Origin: Mariniphaga sp.
GTDB taxonomy: Bacteria; Bacteroidota; Bacteroidia; Bacteroidales; Prolixibacteraceae
NCBI GenBank assembly: GCA_010906965.1
Contig: JAAFHB010000022.1
Span: 1 to 36,963 of the forward strand
DNA length: 36,963 bases
Reading direction: 5' to 3'
In this document: one piece after another, positions 8,368 through 16,244 of the stretch
How positions within the stretch are numbered: the stretch's first letter is position 1
Layout of the letters: each line of letters starts with the position of its first letter
Made by a program: the position numbers and the translations under genes
The notes under the pieces: generated by a model
Seen by the model: only the letters and a program-made list of their open reading frames with translations
Databases searched by the model: none
What the model was told of the DNA's origin: nothing

Positions 8368-8994
8368 TTAAGATAAATCGGAGCTGATCAGCTTTATAAA
8401 TTCCTGACGCGTAGCTTCTTTCTGAAATGCCCCGGTAAAATCGGAAGTAGTGGTTACTGAATTTTGCTTCTCAATTCCCCTCATACTCATACACATATGT
8501 TTCGCTTCGATTACCACGGCAACACCGAGCGGATTCAATGTATTTTGAATGCAGTCCTTTATTTGCATCGTAAGACGCTCCTGAACCTGCAGCCTCCTCG
8601 AAAAAGCCTCAACAACACGTGCAATCTTACTCAAGCCGGTAATGTATCCGTTAGGAATATAGGCCACATAAGCCTTGCCGAAAAAAGGGAGTAAATGATG
8701 TTCGCAAAGGGAATATATCTCAATATCCTTCACGATAACCATTTGGCGATAATCTTCCTTAAACATAGCAGACTTTAGAATCGATTCCGGATCCATATTA
8801 TATCCCTGCGTTAAAAACTGCATCGCTTTTGATATTCGAACAGGTGATTTAAGCAATCCTTCACGCTCTGTATCTTCACCAAGCAATTTCAGGATCTCAC
8901 CATAATGGCCTGCCATTTTCAATACATTTTCTTCGTTGTAAACTTCAACCTTACTGTAACCCCCGTTATCTCTACTGTTCAAGGAAAATTTCAT
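8368..8994 (-). CDS. folE: GTP cyclohydrolase I FolE
   Basis: A 208-residue enzyme converting GTP to 7,8-dihydroneopterin triphosphate, the first step of tetrahydrofolate biosynthesis. The zinc site is complete: C97 and H100 in [20 protein letters not shown] and C168 in KHMCMSMRG. The substrate-binding stretch [26 protein letters not shown] and the C-terminal STSDF-like segment ([10 protein letters not shown]) are intact. The first 20 or so residues are variable and probably disordered; an ATG start at 8994 fits the usual length. It is divergent from mqnB across about 300 bp and is followed by fabD on the same strand. Confidence 0.97.
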   Translation of the reverse strand: MKFSLNSRDNGGYSKVEVYNEENVLKMAGHYGEILKLLGEDTEREGLLKSPVRISKAMQFLTQGYNMDPESILKSAMFKEDYRQMVIVKDIEIYSLCEHHLLPFFGKAYVAYIPNGYITGLSKIARVVEAFSRRLQVQERLTMQIKDCIQNTLNPLGVAVVIEAKHMCMSMRGIEKQNSVTTTSDFTGAFQKEATRQEFIKLISSDLS

Positions 8995-9301
8995 AACTTT
9001 AATATTTGACGAATAAGAATCTTAACAAATCAATCCTCCTAAAGTTTACCTAAAGAAGATTTGTTACGTCTCAACTCAATGTTAAATTGAAAACGATGTC
9101 GTAAACGCAAAATAGATTCAAAACTTCAAGGAAATTAGAATTTTCTACGATTAAAAAAATATTTTGCAATTTCGACCTACAAATGAACAACTTTTTTAAA
9201 CCTTTTTCGAAAAAATGAGTATGAATGTATGTAAACAAATTGATTGTTTAACGAAACTTTATTCTACGATTGCATTAAATCATTTATTCAATTGATTGCT
9301 G
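8995..9301. other. Divergent intergenic region between folE and mqnB
   Basis: About 300 bp of AT-rich DNA with no credible coding frame in either direction. It must hold the start signals for both flanking genes. The only promoter I can propose is the mqnB candidate listed separately; on the folE side I see no good TAnnTTTG match. No riboswitch-like structure or strong hairpin was recognised. Confidence 0.5.
9244..9272 (+). promoter_or_regulatory. Candidate Bacteroidota-type promoter for mqnB
   Basis: TTG at 9244-9246, an 18-bp spacer, then TACGATTG at 9265-9272, which is one base off the TAnnTTTG -7 consensus. It ends 29 bp before the preferred ATG at 9302. The same 18-bp spacing occurs in the better promoter match at 12778-12806. 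Confidence 0.35.
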
Positions 9302-9994
9302 ATGAGAATCCTTTTTGTGGGTGCAACATGCTTTGAACTATATCAGTTTTTCGAAAACCTTAAAGAATGGCCTAATAATAAAGGTCCGGTTTTACATTAC
9401 AGCTGGCATAATCTTGATATAGATCTATTAATTACCGGGTTAGGCACAACCGTTACAGCTTATTTTCTGACGAAGGCACTTAGTATTTGTAGTTATGATC
9501 TGGTCATCAATGCCGGAATTGCAGGAAGTTACAGGGAGGAAATCTCCATCGGTACAGTTGTAAATGTGAAAACTGAAGAATTTTGTGATTTAGGAATAGA
9601 AGAATCAGATTCAATTAAAACCGTTTTTGATGCCGGGTTTGTTGATCCGGACGACTTCCCGTTTCACAAAGGCAAGCTGATGAATCCACATTGGTACGAA
9701 AACCTCGAATTACCAGCGGTGAACGGTGTAACAAGCAATATTACTCATGGTTCGCTTAAAAGTATTGAACGAATAAAAAAAGAGTTTGATCCTGATATCG
9801 AATCAATGGAAGGCGCTGCTGTTTTCTATGTTTGCCTTTCAGAAAAGGTTCCATTTCTTGAAATCAGGGCAATCTCCAACTATGTTAACATTCATAATAA
9901 CGAGAAATGGGATATACCAACAGCCACTGAAAATCTCACCAATGAAATCTTCAGATTTCTACGTAAATTTTCTGCTATCAGGCAATTATCCTGA
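9302..9994 (+). CDS. mqnB: Futalosine hydrolase MqnB
   Basis: A 230-residue nucleoside phosphorylase-fold enzyme that removes the base from futalosine in the alternative (futalosine) menaquinone pathway. The fold is shown by ILFVGAT at the N-terminus, LLITGLGTTVTAYFL, the LVINAGIAGSY nucleoside-binding loop and the active-site segment IESMEGAAVFYVCL, where the Glu contacts the ribose. The C-terminal RAISNYVN replaces the RAISD of MTA/SAH nucleosidases and is typical of MqnB. I chose ATG at 9302 over the in-frame TTG at 9296 because it gives the normal start MRILFVGAT. No other mqn gene is adjacent, which is usual outside Actinobacteria. It converges on topB. Confidence 0.9.
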   Translation: MRILFVGATCFELYQFFENLKEWPNNKGPVLHYSWHNLDIDLLITGLGTTVTAYFLTKALSICSYDLVINAGIAGSYREEISIGTVVNVKTEEFCDLGIEESDSIKTVFDAGFVDPDDFPFHKGKLMNPHWYENLELPAVNGVTSNITHGSLKSIERIKKEFDPDIESMEGAAVFYVCLSEKVPFLEIRAISNYVNIHNNEKWDIPTATENLTNEIFRFLRKFSAIRQLS

Positions 9995-10172
9995 TCAGCA
10001 ATTAAAGTGTTCTTTTTACACACAGGAAATATTTTTTGTGCAAGAAAAACCTTTTCGAACGATTCAGCTCAGTATTTTTTTTTATCGGGAAAACAAGCTG
10101 GCCGTTTGACAGGAGGCTCTCAAGTCGCGGGATGCAGCGAATATCGGCTGATGAGGGAAATTGACCTCAACA

Positions 10173-12545
10173 TTATTCCAAAACAATTCCAAATCCTTTA
10201 TCAAATAAAAGCTTACCATCAACTTTCGATCCATCCGGATTGGCAAAACCAACTATTTTACTGGTCTTTCCTTTCAAAATTAATTGCTCCATCTGACTAT
10301 ACGTTAACCCTTTGCCCATGAAAACAAATGGGACACGCAACATACATCCATTCCGAAATTCAGCACATCCCCAGGCGGATTTACCCTTTATGATTAAGCC
10401 TTTCTTACATCGCGGGCAGCGCAATTCTTCTACAGCTTTTGGCTCAAACGAAAGACCCATGTCGCTATTTAATAGAACATTACCAACAATAACATTACCC
10501 TCTGAGTCAGTTATTTTGATTTCACTACTGCGCCGCTTCCGGCACAAGGCCTTAACATTGGTGTCACTCAGCCTTTTTCCCTCAAAATCAAACGGAAGTC
10601 TGAAATCGCATCCATCGCGGTAAGCCGTACAGCCCCAGGTCAGTTTTCCCTGAATCACCTCCCCTTTTTTGCATTTCGGACAAATAATTTTTTCATTTGC
10701 TTCCGGCAAAGGTTTGGGTTTATTCTCCGTTTTTTTGACAACTGTGTCGGGCACCTTCTCCTCGATCGCAGCAATTGTAATTGCCTTTCGATTTGATAAT
10801 TTCACCTGATTCACAATTTCGGTGACCATCTCCTTCAATTCGACCATAAAGGCTGCAATTTCATATTTACCCGCTTCAATTTCACGCAGCTTCTTTTCCC
10901 ATATCCCGGTAAGTTCTGCCGATTTGAGTAATTCATTTTCGATGGTCTGAATCAACTCAATCCCGGTAGGATTCGCAATAATTTTTTTCTTATCCCGACG
11001 AATGTATTTTCGCCTGAAAAGCGTTTCGATAATGTTGGCCCTTGTGGAAGGCCGCCCAATACCATTCTGTTTGAGCAGATCGCGAAGCTCTTCATCATCA
11101 ACACTTTTACCAGCTGTCTCCATTGCCCTGAGGAGGGTTGCTTCCGTATAATGTTTGGGGGGTTGGGTCATCTTTTCACCCAATTCCGGTTCATGAGGGC
11201 CATGCTCCCCTTTTTCGAATAGAGGTAGTATATTTTCATCAGCCGAGGTTTTTCCCGAATCATCCTTGTAAACAACGCGCCAGCCAGGTTCCAGAATCTG
11301 TTTGCCGGTGGCTTTAAACTCAACTTTATTTACGTCACCCAACACTGTAATATTGGCTACTTTACAATCGGGATAAAATGCACTGATAAATCGGCGGGCG
11401 ACCATATCATATACTTTTCGCTCGTCAGGATTCAATGAATTAGATAGAACACCAGTTGGGATAATCGCATGGTGATCTGTAATCTTTTTGTCGTCAAATA
11501 TTTTGGTTGATTTCTTAATCTTTGAAGCGAGTAATGGTGCTGTAAACTCCTGATAAGGGGTCAATTTAGCCAGAATGTCAGGCACTTTTGGATAGATATC
11601 TTCCGAAAGATAGGTGGTATCGACACGCGGATAGGTAGTTAGTTTCTTTTCATATAAACTTTGAATCAGGCGAAGTGTCTCTTCCGCAGTAAAGCCGTAT
11701 TTCCGGTTGCAATCGACTTGTAACGAAGTAAGGTCAAAAAGACGCAACGGTGCCTCATTTCCGGTTTTCCGCTCGTACGAGACAATAAAAAATTCATGAC
11801 CAACAATCTCCGCCAGTTTCACCGCAGCCTCTTCCTGTGTTGCAAAGCGACCTGAAGAAGCTCCGAATATAACCTCGCGATATTTTGTTTTCAGTTCCCA
11901 GTAAGGTTCCGGTTTAAAATTATCGATTTCGAGCTGACGGGTCACGATGATTGAAAGCGTTGGTGTCTGCACCCTTCCGATCGAAAGTACCTGCTTATTT
12001 TGTCCGTATTTTAATGTGTACAGTCTCGTGGCATTCATCCCAAGCAGCCAGTCACCAATCGCACGGGCACTTCCGGCAGCGTAAAGATTATCAAATTCAT
12101 GGCCATCACGTAAATGATCAAAACCTTCTTTTATCGCCTCCTCCGTAAGCGATGAAATCCATAACCGCTTTAAGGGTTTGTTGTTAGCAGCTTTTGCTAG
12201 TACCCAACGTTGAATAAGCTCCCCCTCCTGGCCGGCATCACCACAATTGATGACTTCATCGGCATTGTTTACGAGCTTTTCAATGATTCCAAACTGCTTT
12301 TTTACGCCATTATCGTTGATCAGTTTGATACCAAACCTTTCGGGCAACATGGGCAGCGCCCGCATATCCCAATACTTCCATTTATCGGTATAGTCATGCG
12401 GTTCCTTAAGCGTACAAAGATGTCCGAATGTCCAGGTCACCTGATATCCGTTTCCTTCATAATAGCCATCCATACGGTTTTTAGCTCCTATTATAGAGGC
12501 TATTTCCTTCGCCACACTTGGTTTTTCAGCAATGCAAACTCTCAC
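10173..12545 (-). CDS. topB: DNA topoisomerase III (type IA)
   Basis: A 790-residue type IA topoisomerase that decatenates and unlinks DNA through a transient 5'-phosphotyrosine bond. The Toprim domain starts at MRVCIAEKPSVAKEIA (E7) and includes NCGDAGQEGELIQRW (D103, E107). The catalytic tyrosine is Y305 in LTTYPRVDTTYLS. Also present are RAIGDWLLGMNATRLYT, SIGRVQTPTLSIIV and GIGRPSTRANIIETLF. Two C-terminal four-cysteine zinc ribbons occur at about 622-652 and 710-740 (CPKC...GC...GC type). The Toprim motif is DAGQEGE rather than DxDxE, a variant I recall from Bacteroidota TopB proteins generally. No conjugation genes flank it, so this is likely a chromosomal copy rather than a plasmid or ICE-borne one. 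Confidence 0.95.
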   Translation of the reverse strand: MRVCIAEKPSVAKEIASIIGAKNRMDGYYEGNGYQVTWTFGHLCTLKEPHDYTDKWKYWDMRALPMLPERFGIKLINDNGVKKQFGIIEKLVNNADEVINCGDAGQEGELIQRWVLAKAANNKPLKRLWISSLTEEAIKEGFDHLRDGHEFDNLYAAGSARAIGDWLLGMNATRLYTLKYGQNKQVLSIGRVQTPTLSIIVTRQLEIDNFKPEPYWELKTKYREVIFGASSGRFATQEEAAVKLAEIVGHEFFIVSYERKTGNEAPLRLFDLTSLQVDCNRKYGFTAEETLRLIQSLYEKKLTTYPRVDTTYLSEDIYPKVPDILAKLTPYQEFTAPLLASKIKKSTKIFDDKKITDHHAIIPTGVLSNSLNPDERKVYDMVARRFISAFYPDCKVANITVLGDVNKVEFKATGKQILEPGWRVVYKDDSGKTSADENILPLFEKGEHGPHEPELGEKMTQPPKHYTEATLLRAMETAGKSVDDEELRDLLKQNGIGRPSTRANIIETLFRRKYIRRDKKKIIANPTGIELIQTIENELLKSAELTGIWEKKLREIEAGKYEIAAFMVELKEMVTEIVNQVKLSNRKAITIAAIEEKVPDTVVKKTENKPKPLPEANEKIICPKCKKGEVIQGKLTWGCTAYRDGCDFRLPFDFEGKRLSDTNVKALCRKRRSSEIKITDSEGNVIVGNVLLNSDMGLSFEPKAVEELRCPRCKKGLIIKGKSAWGCAEFRNGCMLRVPFVFMGKGLTYSQMEQLILKGKTSKIVGFANPDGSKVDGKLLFDKGFGIVLE

Positions 12546-12777
12546 TTTGTCAATTTCAGTTCAAAGTTCAAAAGTAGTTCACTTTAACGGGAAAGGAAAA
12601 CCGGTTGTGAAGTTAATGAATAGAATTTACCATAAAACCACGATTAGGATAAGCAAATTGGGTTCCTTACCGTTAAGGATGAACAACAACAATCTTTCAA
12701 AAAAGTTACAGTAGAATCTAAAATCTCATATTGATGTTGGTATAGTCAAGTCGACTTTGTCTTTATATAATTAACTT

Positions 12778-12806
12778 TTGAAGGCGATTTAAATTGCCTA
12801 TTTTTG
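12778..12806 (+). promoter_or_regulatory. Bacteroidota-type promoter for the TonB-like gene
   Basis: TTTTG (TTG at 12778-12780), an 18-bp spacer, and a perfect TAnnTTTG match, TATTTTTG, at 12799-12806. The ATG of the TonB-like gene is at 12817, so transcription would begin only a few bases before the start codon and the mRNA would be nearly leaderless. Confidence 0.5.
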
Positions 12807-12816
12807 CCCACTGCAA

Positions 12817-13569
12817 ATGGGAAAAGTAAACGAAATATATAAACAGAATATCTATGGGGTAATCACGACCCTGACTTTTCATATTATCGTGCTGATTGTT
12901 CTGCTTACTTCAAATCTGAAAATTGGCAAACCATCTGCTGAAGAGGCCATTCTATTGGATTTCACAGTAGAAGAGATAAAACTTCCGGAGCCGGAAAAAG
13001 AGAAAGAGGCAAAAGCGGAGATCATAACTCCGAGTCAGCCAATGCAAGGATCGAATCAAATGTCGAACCGGGCCGTTAATGATGCTTCAAAAGATACGAA
13101 ATCATCTTCACGTTCAAACGACCCGTTTTTCGATAAAGCTTACAATAAAGAGATCGAGGAAGCAAAACAACTTGTAAGTGATGTCAATAAGACGTTGGCA
13201 AAGAAAATCCCAAAGATTGCGGATATCAAGATGCCGGAAGACAATGCAGAAGGTAAAACCCGTGAAGAGGTCAAACAATCGAATTTCAAAGGAAAATCAA
13301 ATATTCACTACTTTTTGGAAAACCGCTATCATGCAAGACTGCCAATTCCGGTATATCTGGCCGAAGGTGGTGGTGAGGTGATTGTTGATATTGTTGTGGG
13401 ACGCGACGGACGTGTTTTGAGTGCCAATCCCCGACCAAACTCCAGGATTGCCGATATGACCATTCTTGCTTATGCCAAACAGGCGGCAGAAAAGACCTGG
13501 TTTAACGAAGATGCTTCAGCACCCGAAAAACAAAAAGGGACAATCACCTACCGCTTTGTTGCACAGTAA
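12817..13569 (+). CDS. TonB-like periplasm-spanning protein
   Basis: A 250-residue protein built like an energy transducer. It has a short cytoplasmic N-terminus, one membrane span at about residues 14-34 (VITTLTFHIIVLIVLLT), an acidic/Pro/Lys-rich periplasmic linker (PEPEKEKEAKAE), an Asn/Ser-rich stretch, and a C-terminal domain with the TonB-like pattern GEVIVDIVVGRDGRV...NPRPNS. The C-terminus TITYRFVAQ resembles the last beta strand of TonB. A YxPVYLAEGGGEV-type start to this domain supports the call. ExbB/ExbD genes are absent, so if it powers outer-membrane receptors it borrows them. It may equally be a TonB-related envelope protein with a structural role. Confidence 0.65.
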   Translation: MGKVNEIYKQNIYGVITTLTFHIIVLIVLLTSNLKIGKPSAEEAILLDFTVEEIKLPEPEKEKEAKAEIITPSQPMQGSNQMSNRAVNDASKDTKSSSRSNDPFFDKAYNKEIEEAKQLVSDVNKTLAKKIPKIADIKMPEDNAEGKTREEVKQSNFKGKSNIHYFLENRYHARLPIPVYLAEGGGEVIVDIVVGRDGRVLSANPRPNSRIADMTILAYAKQAAEKTWFNEDASAPEKQKGTITYRFVAQ

Positions 13570-13618
13570 TGTAATCGTCCCAAATTTCTGAATTCAAACA
13601 CAAAATCCGGTAGGAATA

Positions 13619-14608
13619 TTAAATAAAGTTACGAAAGTGCTTCATAAACTGCACACGTTCCCATGCCGCAGGGTTACCGCTATTAGCCTGACTTAAACGC
13701 CCTCTAAATTCTTCAATTGTATTAAATTCATGCACTTCCATCCATTTCGAAAGTTCATCAGTCATCTTGCGAATTTGTGATGATTCGTTAATATACAACG
13801 TTGAAACGATTTGACATGCGTGAGCACCGGCTAATAGTTGTTTAATCAGACCGGCCCCATCATGAATCCCTGTGGATGCAACAACATCACAATTAACCCG
13901 TCCCGAAACCATTGAAACCCATCGAAGTGTATTCCCCAAATCGGAGGGAGAACTAAGTACAAATCCCGATGAAACAACGAGTTGATTAACGTCGATATCA
14001 GGCAGCCACGATCGGTTAAAAAGAACAATGCCTTCAACTCCGGCCTCATCGATGTGTTGCACATAACGAATCAAATTCGATTGAAACGCACTAATTTTCA
14101 ATGCCACAGGAATATGTATCTTGCCTTTCACTTTCGAGATAATATCGAAAGTAGTTTCCATAATTTCCTTCTCTCCACGCAGGTTATCCGATGGCAAAAA
14201 GAAAAGGTTCAACTCAAGTGCATCGGCACCTGCTTTTTCAATCTCTTTTGCAAAATAGGTCCATTTCTGTGAACTCACACAATTGATGCTGGCAATTATT
14301 GGAATTTTAACAGCTTTTTTTGCATCAGCGATAAGTTCAAGATATTTCAATAAAAGATCATCCTTGACGACTGTTTCCATGTAATCCATGGTCTCAGGAA
14401 ATACAAAGTTTTGGTTTGTCATGGTGTGAATCGTTTCCTCCATTTCCATGATGATTTCCTCCTCGAACAGGGATTTAAGCACTACTGCAGCAACACCCAT
14501 ATCTTCAAGATTTTTAATCTTTTCAACAGAATCAGTAAGTCCGCTACTTCCCACAATAATCGGATTTTTTAGTTGAAGTCCTAAATAGTTTGTAGATAAA
14601 TCTGGCAT
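13619..14608 (-). CDS. Dihydroorotate dehydrogenase-like flavoprotein
   Basis: A 329-residue FMN-binding TIM-barrel protein related to class 1 dihydroorotate dehydrogenase. Visible elements are LGLQLKNPIIVGSSGLT at the N-terminus, VLKSL (K45), ASINCVS (105-111), LELNLFFLPSD (131-141), the Lys of VALKIS (K171), VLFNRSW (N198) and a late glycine-rich phosphate-binding segment (STGIHDGAGLIKQLLAGA). In class 1A enzymes the loop NLSCPN carries the catalytic Cys; here that position is Phe137. True dihydroorotate oxidation is therefore unlikely, and the pyrD name is not justified. Homologous 'DHOD-like' proteins are widespread in Bacteroidota and anaerobes, often near pyruvate-oxidising genes; no such neighbour is seen here. 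It converges on the TonB-like gene. Confidence 0.85.
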   Translation of the reverse strand: MPDLSTNYLGLQLKNPIIVGSSGLTDSVEKIKNLEDMGVAAVVLKSLFEEEIIMEMEETIHTMTNQNFVFPETMDYMETVVKDDLLLKYLELIADAKKAVKIPIIASINCVSSQKWTYFAKEIEKAGADALELNLFFLPSDNLRGEKEIMETTFDIISKVKGKIHIPVALKISAFQSNLIRYVQHIDEAGVEGIVLFNRSWLPDIDVNQLVVSSGFVLSSPSDLGNTLRWVSMVSGRVNCDVVASTGIHDGAGLIKQLLAGAHACQIVSTLYINESSQIRKMTDELSKWMEVHEFNTIEEFRGRLSQANSGNPAAWERVQFMKHFRNFI

Positions 14609-14836
14609 TTTCAGTTGAGTTTTATGTTTAAAATTTTTATTAATAATCAGAATTTGAACGAAAGCCCGTCACCCGGAAACTGCTTGAATTGAATTTGGGC
14701 ATCCTGTATAAAAGGTTTTACAGCTATAAACATTTGTAAAAGTGAAATTGTTTTAACTGTTATTTTTTGTGAATATTTTAGCATCGTATGATAATAACGT
14801 TATATTTGAATCTTATTTAGAATTAGTACAAATGAC

Positions 14837-15082
14837 ATGACAATAAAAACTTACATAGTAGAAGGGATGACCTGCAAAAACTGCAAGGCTCACGTTGAGA
14901 AAAGCATTAAAAATATCACAGGAGTTGATGATGTGATTGTCGATCTGGCTAATGGTCAGGTAAGAGTTTCGGGAAATGAAATTAATGACCTGAAAGTAAA
15001 ACAATCGGTAGAGGATTTGGGATATATTTTTAAAGGTGAAGCGCATAGTGCCCCCAGAGGTTCAGATATCTGGTTAAGTTAA
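14837..15082 (+). CDS. HMA-domain metallochaperone (CopZ-like)
   Basis: An 81-residue protein with one heavy-metal-associated ferredoxin-like fold. The metal site is GMTCKNCKAHVE (C13 and C16), which binds Cu(I) in the CopZ/Atx1 family. The later VDDVIVDLANGQVRVSG and LGYIFKGE match the remaining strands of the domain. A short polar tail (HSAPRGSDIWLS) follows. No P-type ATPase or copper-responsive regulator is adjacent. A TATATTTG -7-like box occurs at 14801-14808, but without a matching -33 element. An alternative role is mercury or other soft-metal trafficking. Confidence 0.85.
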   Translation: MTIKTYIVEGMTCKNCKAHVEKSIKNITGVDDVIVDLANGQVRVSGNEINDLKVKQSVEDLGYIFKGEAHSAPRGSDIWLS

Positions 15083-15193
15083 TTACGCGGAATATAAATT
15101 AACAATCCATTTTATAAATCAGATAATAGGATGCTTACACGGCATTAAAAATATCAGATTACTCGATTTCACTTTATAAAGTCAGATTTTTTT

Positions 15194-15424
15194 ATGAGTC
15201 CCGATCCAAATCTATTGATTCAGCTTACGCAAACACAAATGCCTTTTGGAAAATATAAAGGGACCCTTTTGTGTGATCTTCCCGTTTCGTACCTCGAATG
15301 GTTCGAACAGAAAAGTTTTCCACAGGGTAAGCTGGGAATTCAATTGCAGACCATTTATGAGATTAAGCTGAACGGACTCGAACATTTGCTTGTTCCACTG
15401 AGAAAAAGCCGCGCTATCCGATGA
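15194..15424 (+). CDS. DUF3820 family small protein
   Basis: A 76-residue protein with the DUF3820 core: MPFGKYKGTLLCDLPVSYLEWF (16-37), then a short helix with GKLG and a C-terminal region ending KSRAIR. DUF3820 proteins are sometimes labelled 'quorum-sensing-regulated virulence factor' on the basis of a Pseudomonas structure; biochemical function is not established. Its TGA overlaps the ATG of the next gene (ATGA, 15421-15424), so translation of the two is coupled. Confidence 0.8.
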   Translation: MSPDPNLLIQLTQTQMPFGKYKGTLLCDLPVSYLEWFEQKSFPQGKLGIQLQTIYEIKLNGLEHLLVPLRKSRAIR

Positions 15425-15891
15425 ATACAGCATCGCTTGCGGAGTTGAGAAGGGCTTTAAGAAATGTCCCATCCGGTGATCTTGCCGAATTATGTATTAG
15501 GCTGGCAAGATATAAAAAGGAGAACAAAGAACTCCTCTCCTATCTCCTGTTTGAAGTTGATGATGAACCTGAATATATCAAGGGTGTAATTGCGGAGATT
15601 GATCAGCACTTTCGTGAATTGACCCGAACCACCCCTTACATGACAAAGAAGGGAATCCGCAAAGCGCTCACTTTCACCAATCAGAAAATTCGATATTCGG
15701 GACAAAAACGGACTGAAGTAGAACTGCTTATCTATTTCTGTAAAAAATTCAAGAAGGAAATTTCATTTCGGAATAACCTCACCCTTAAGAATATCTATCT
15801 ACGTCAAATTCAAAAAATAAAAAAAACACTTGCAACTTTGCACGAGGATTTGCAATTTGATTTTGGAGATGAGGTGAAAAAATTGGAATAA
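15421..15891 (+). CDS. Conserved hypothetical protein, coupled to DUF3820 gene
   Basis: A 156-residue soluble, Lys-rich and mostly helical protein, with no signal peptide or membrane span. It starts MNTASLAELRRALRNVPSGD, then a segment LCIRLARYKKENKELLSYLLF and DEPEYIKGVIAEIDQHFREL. The C-terminal half is basic (IRYSGQKRTEVELLIYFCKK, LRQIQKIKKTLATLHEDL). I do not recognise a named family. The 4-bp overlap with the DUF3820 gene implies coordinated expression and suggests the two products act together. A basic helical protein of this kind could bind nucleic acid, but nothing in the sequence proves it. Confidence 0.75.
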   Translation: MNTASLAELRRALRNVPSGDLAELCIRLARYKKENKELLSYLLFEVDDEPEYIKGVIAEIDQHFRELTRTTPYMTKKGIRKALTFTNQKIRYSGQKRTEVELLIYFCKKFKKEISFRNNLTLKNIYLRQIQKIKKTLATLHEDLQFDFGDEVKKLE

Positions 15892-15981
15892 AAAAAATGG
15901 TTAATAAAAAAATCGCTCATGCATCGGGACCAGTCACGAATAGCCCGCTGCAAACATTACAGAATCCAGGTTAGACAACCC

Positions 15982-16218
15982 TCATTTCCGTTCACTTTCC
16001 TTCTTCAACGTATCGAGATAGAGTTGTTCGACTTTTAAGCGCGCCCAGGATGTTTTGCGTAAAAATTTAAGGCTCGATTGGATGCTCGGATTGCTGATAA
16101 AACAATTAACCCTGATGCGCTGACCAAGCAATTCCCAGCCAAAACGCTCAACCAGATGATTGAGAATCACTTCGAGCGTAATGCCATGTAACGGATTATT
16201 TTTCTGTTCAAGATTCAT
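15982..16218 (-). CDS. VF530-family (DUF2132) small DNA-binding-type protein
   Basis: A 78-residue protein matching the VF530/DUF2132 family. It shows [51 protein letters not shown] and VEQLYLDTL. The fold is a small helical domain known from a Vibrio structure; a DNA-binding role has been proposed for the family but not, to my knowledge, demonstrated in detail. It lies 26 bp downstream of the helicase gene on the same strand, so the two are likely co-transcribed. An RNA helicase partner would fit a nucleic-acid role. Confidence 0.85.
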   Translation of the reverse strand: MNLEQKNNPLHGITLEVILNHLVERFGWELLGQRIRVNCFISNPSIQSSLKFLRKTSWARLKVEQLYLDTLKKESERK

Positions 16219-16244
16219 ATCAACCTTTTGCCCGTGCTAAATAA

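Noticed and set aside
10007-10321. Plus-strand frame between mqnB and topB
   Set aside because: It overlaps the conserved zinc-ribbon end of topB and its peptide has no family resemblance.
10173-12545. Topoisomerase III as a marker of an integrative conjugative element
   Set aside because: No tra, mob, integrase or excisionase gene lies nearby, and neighbours are housekeeping genes.
14801-14808. TATATTTG as a promoter for the metallochaperone gene
   Set aside because: It matches the -7 box, but no TTG lies about 18 bp upstream, so it was not listed as a promoter.
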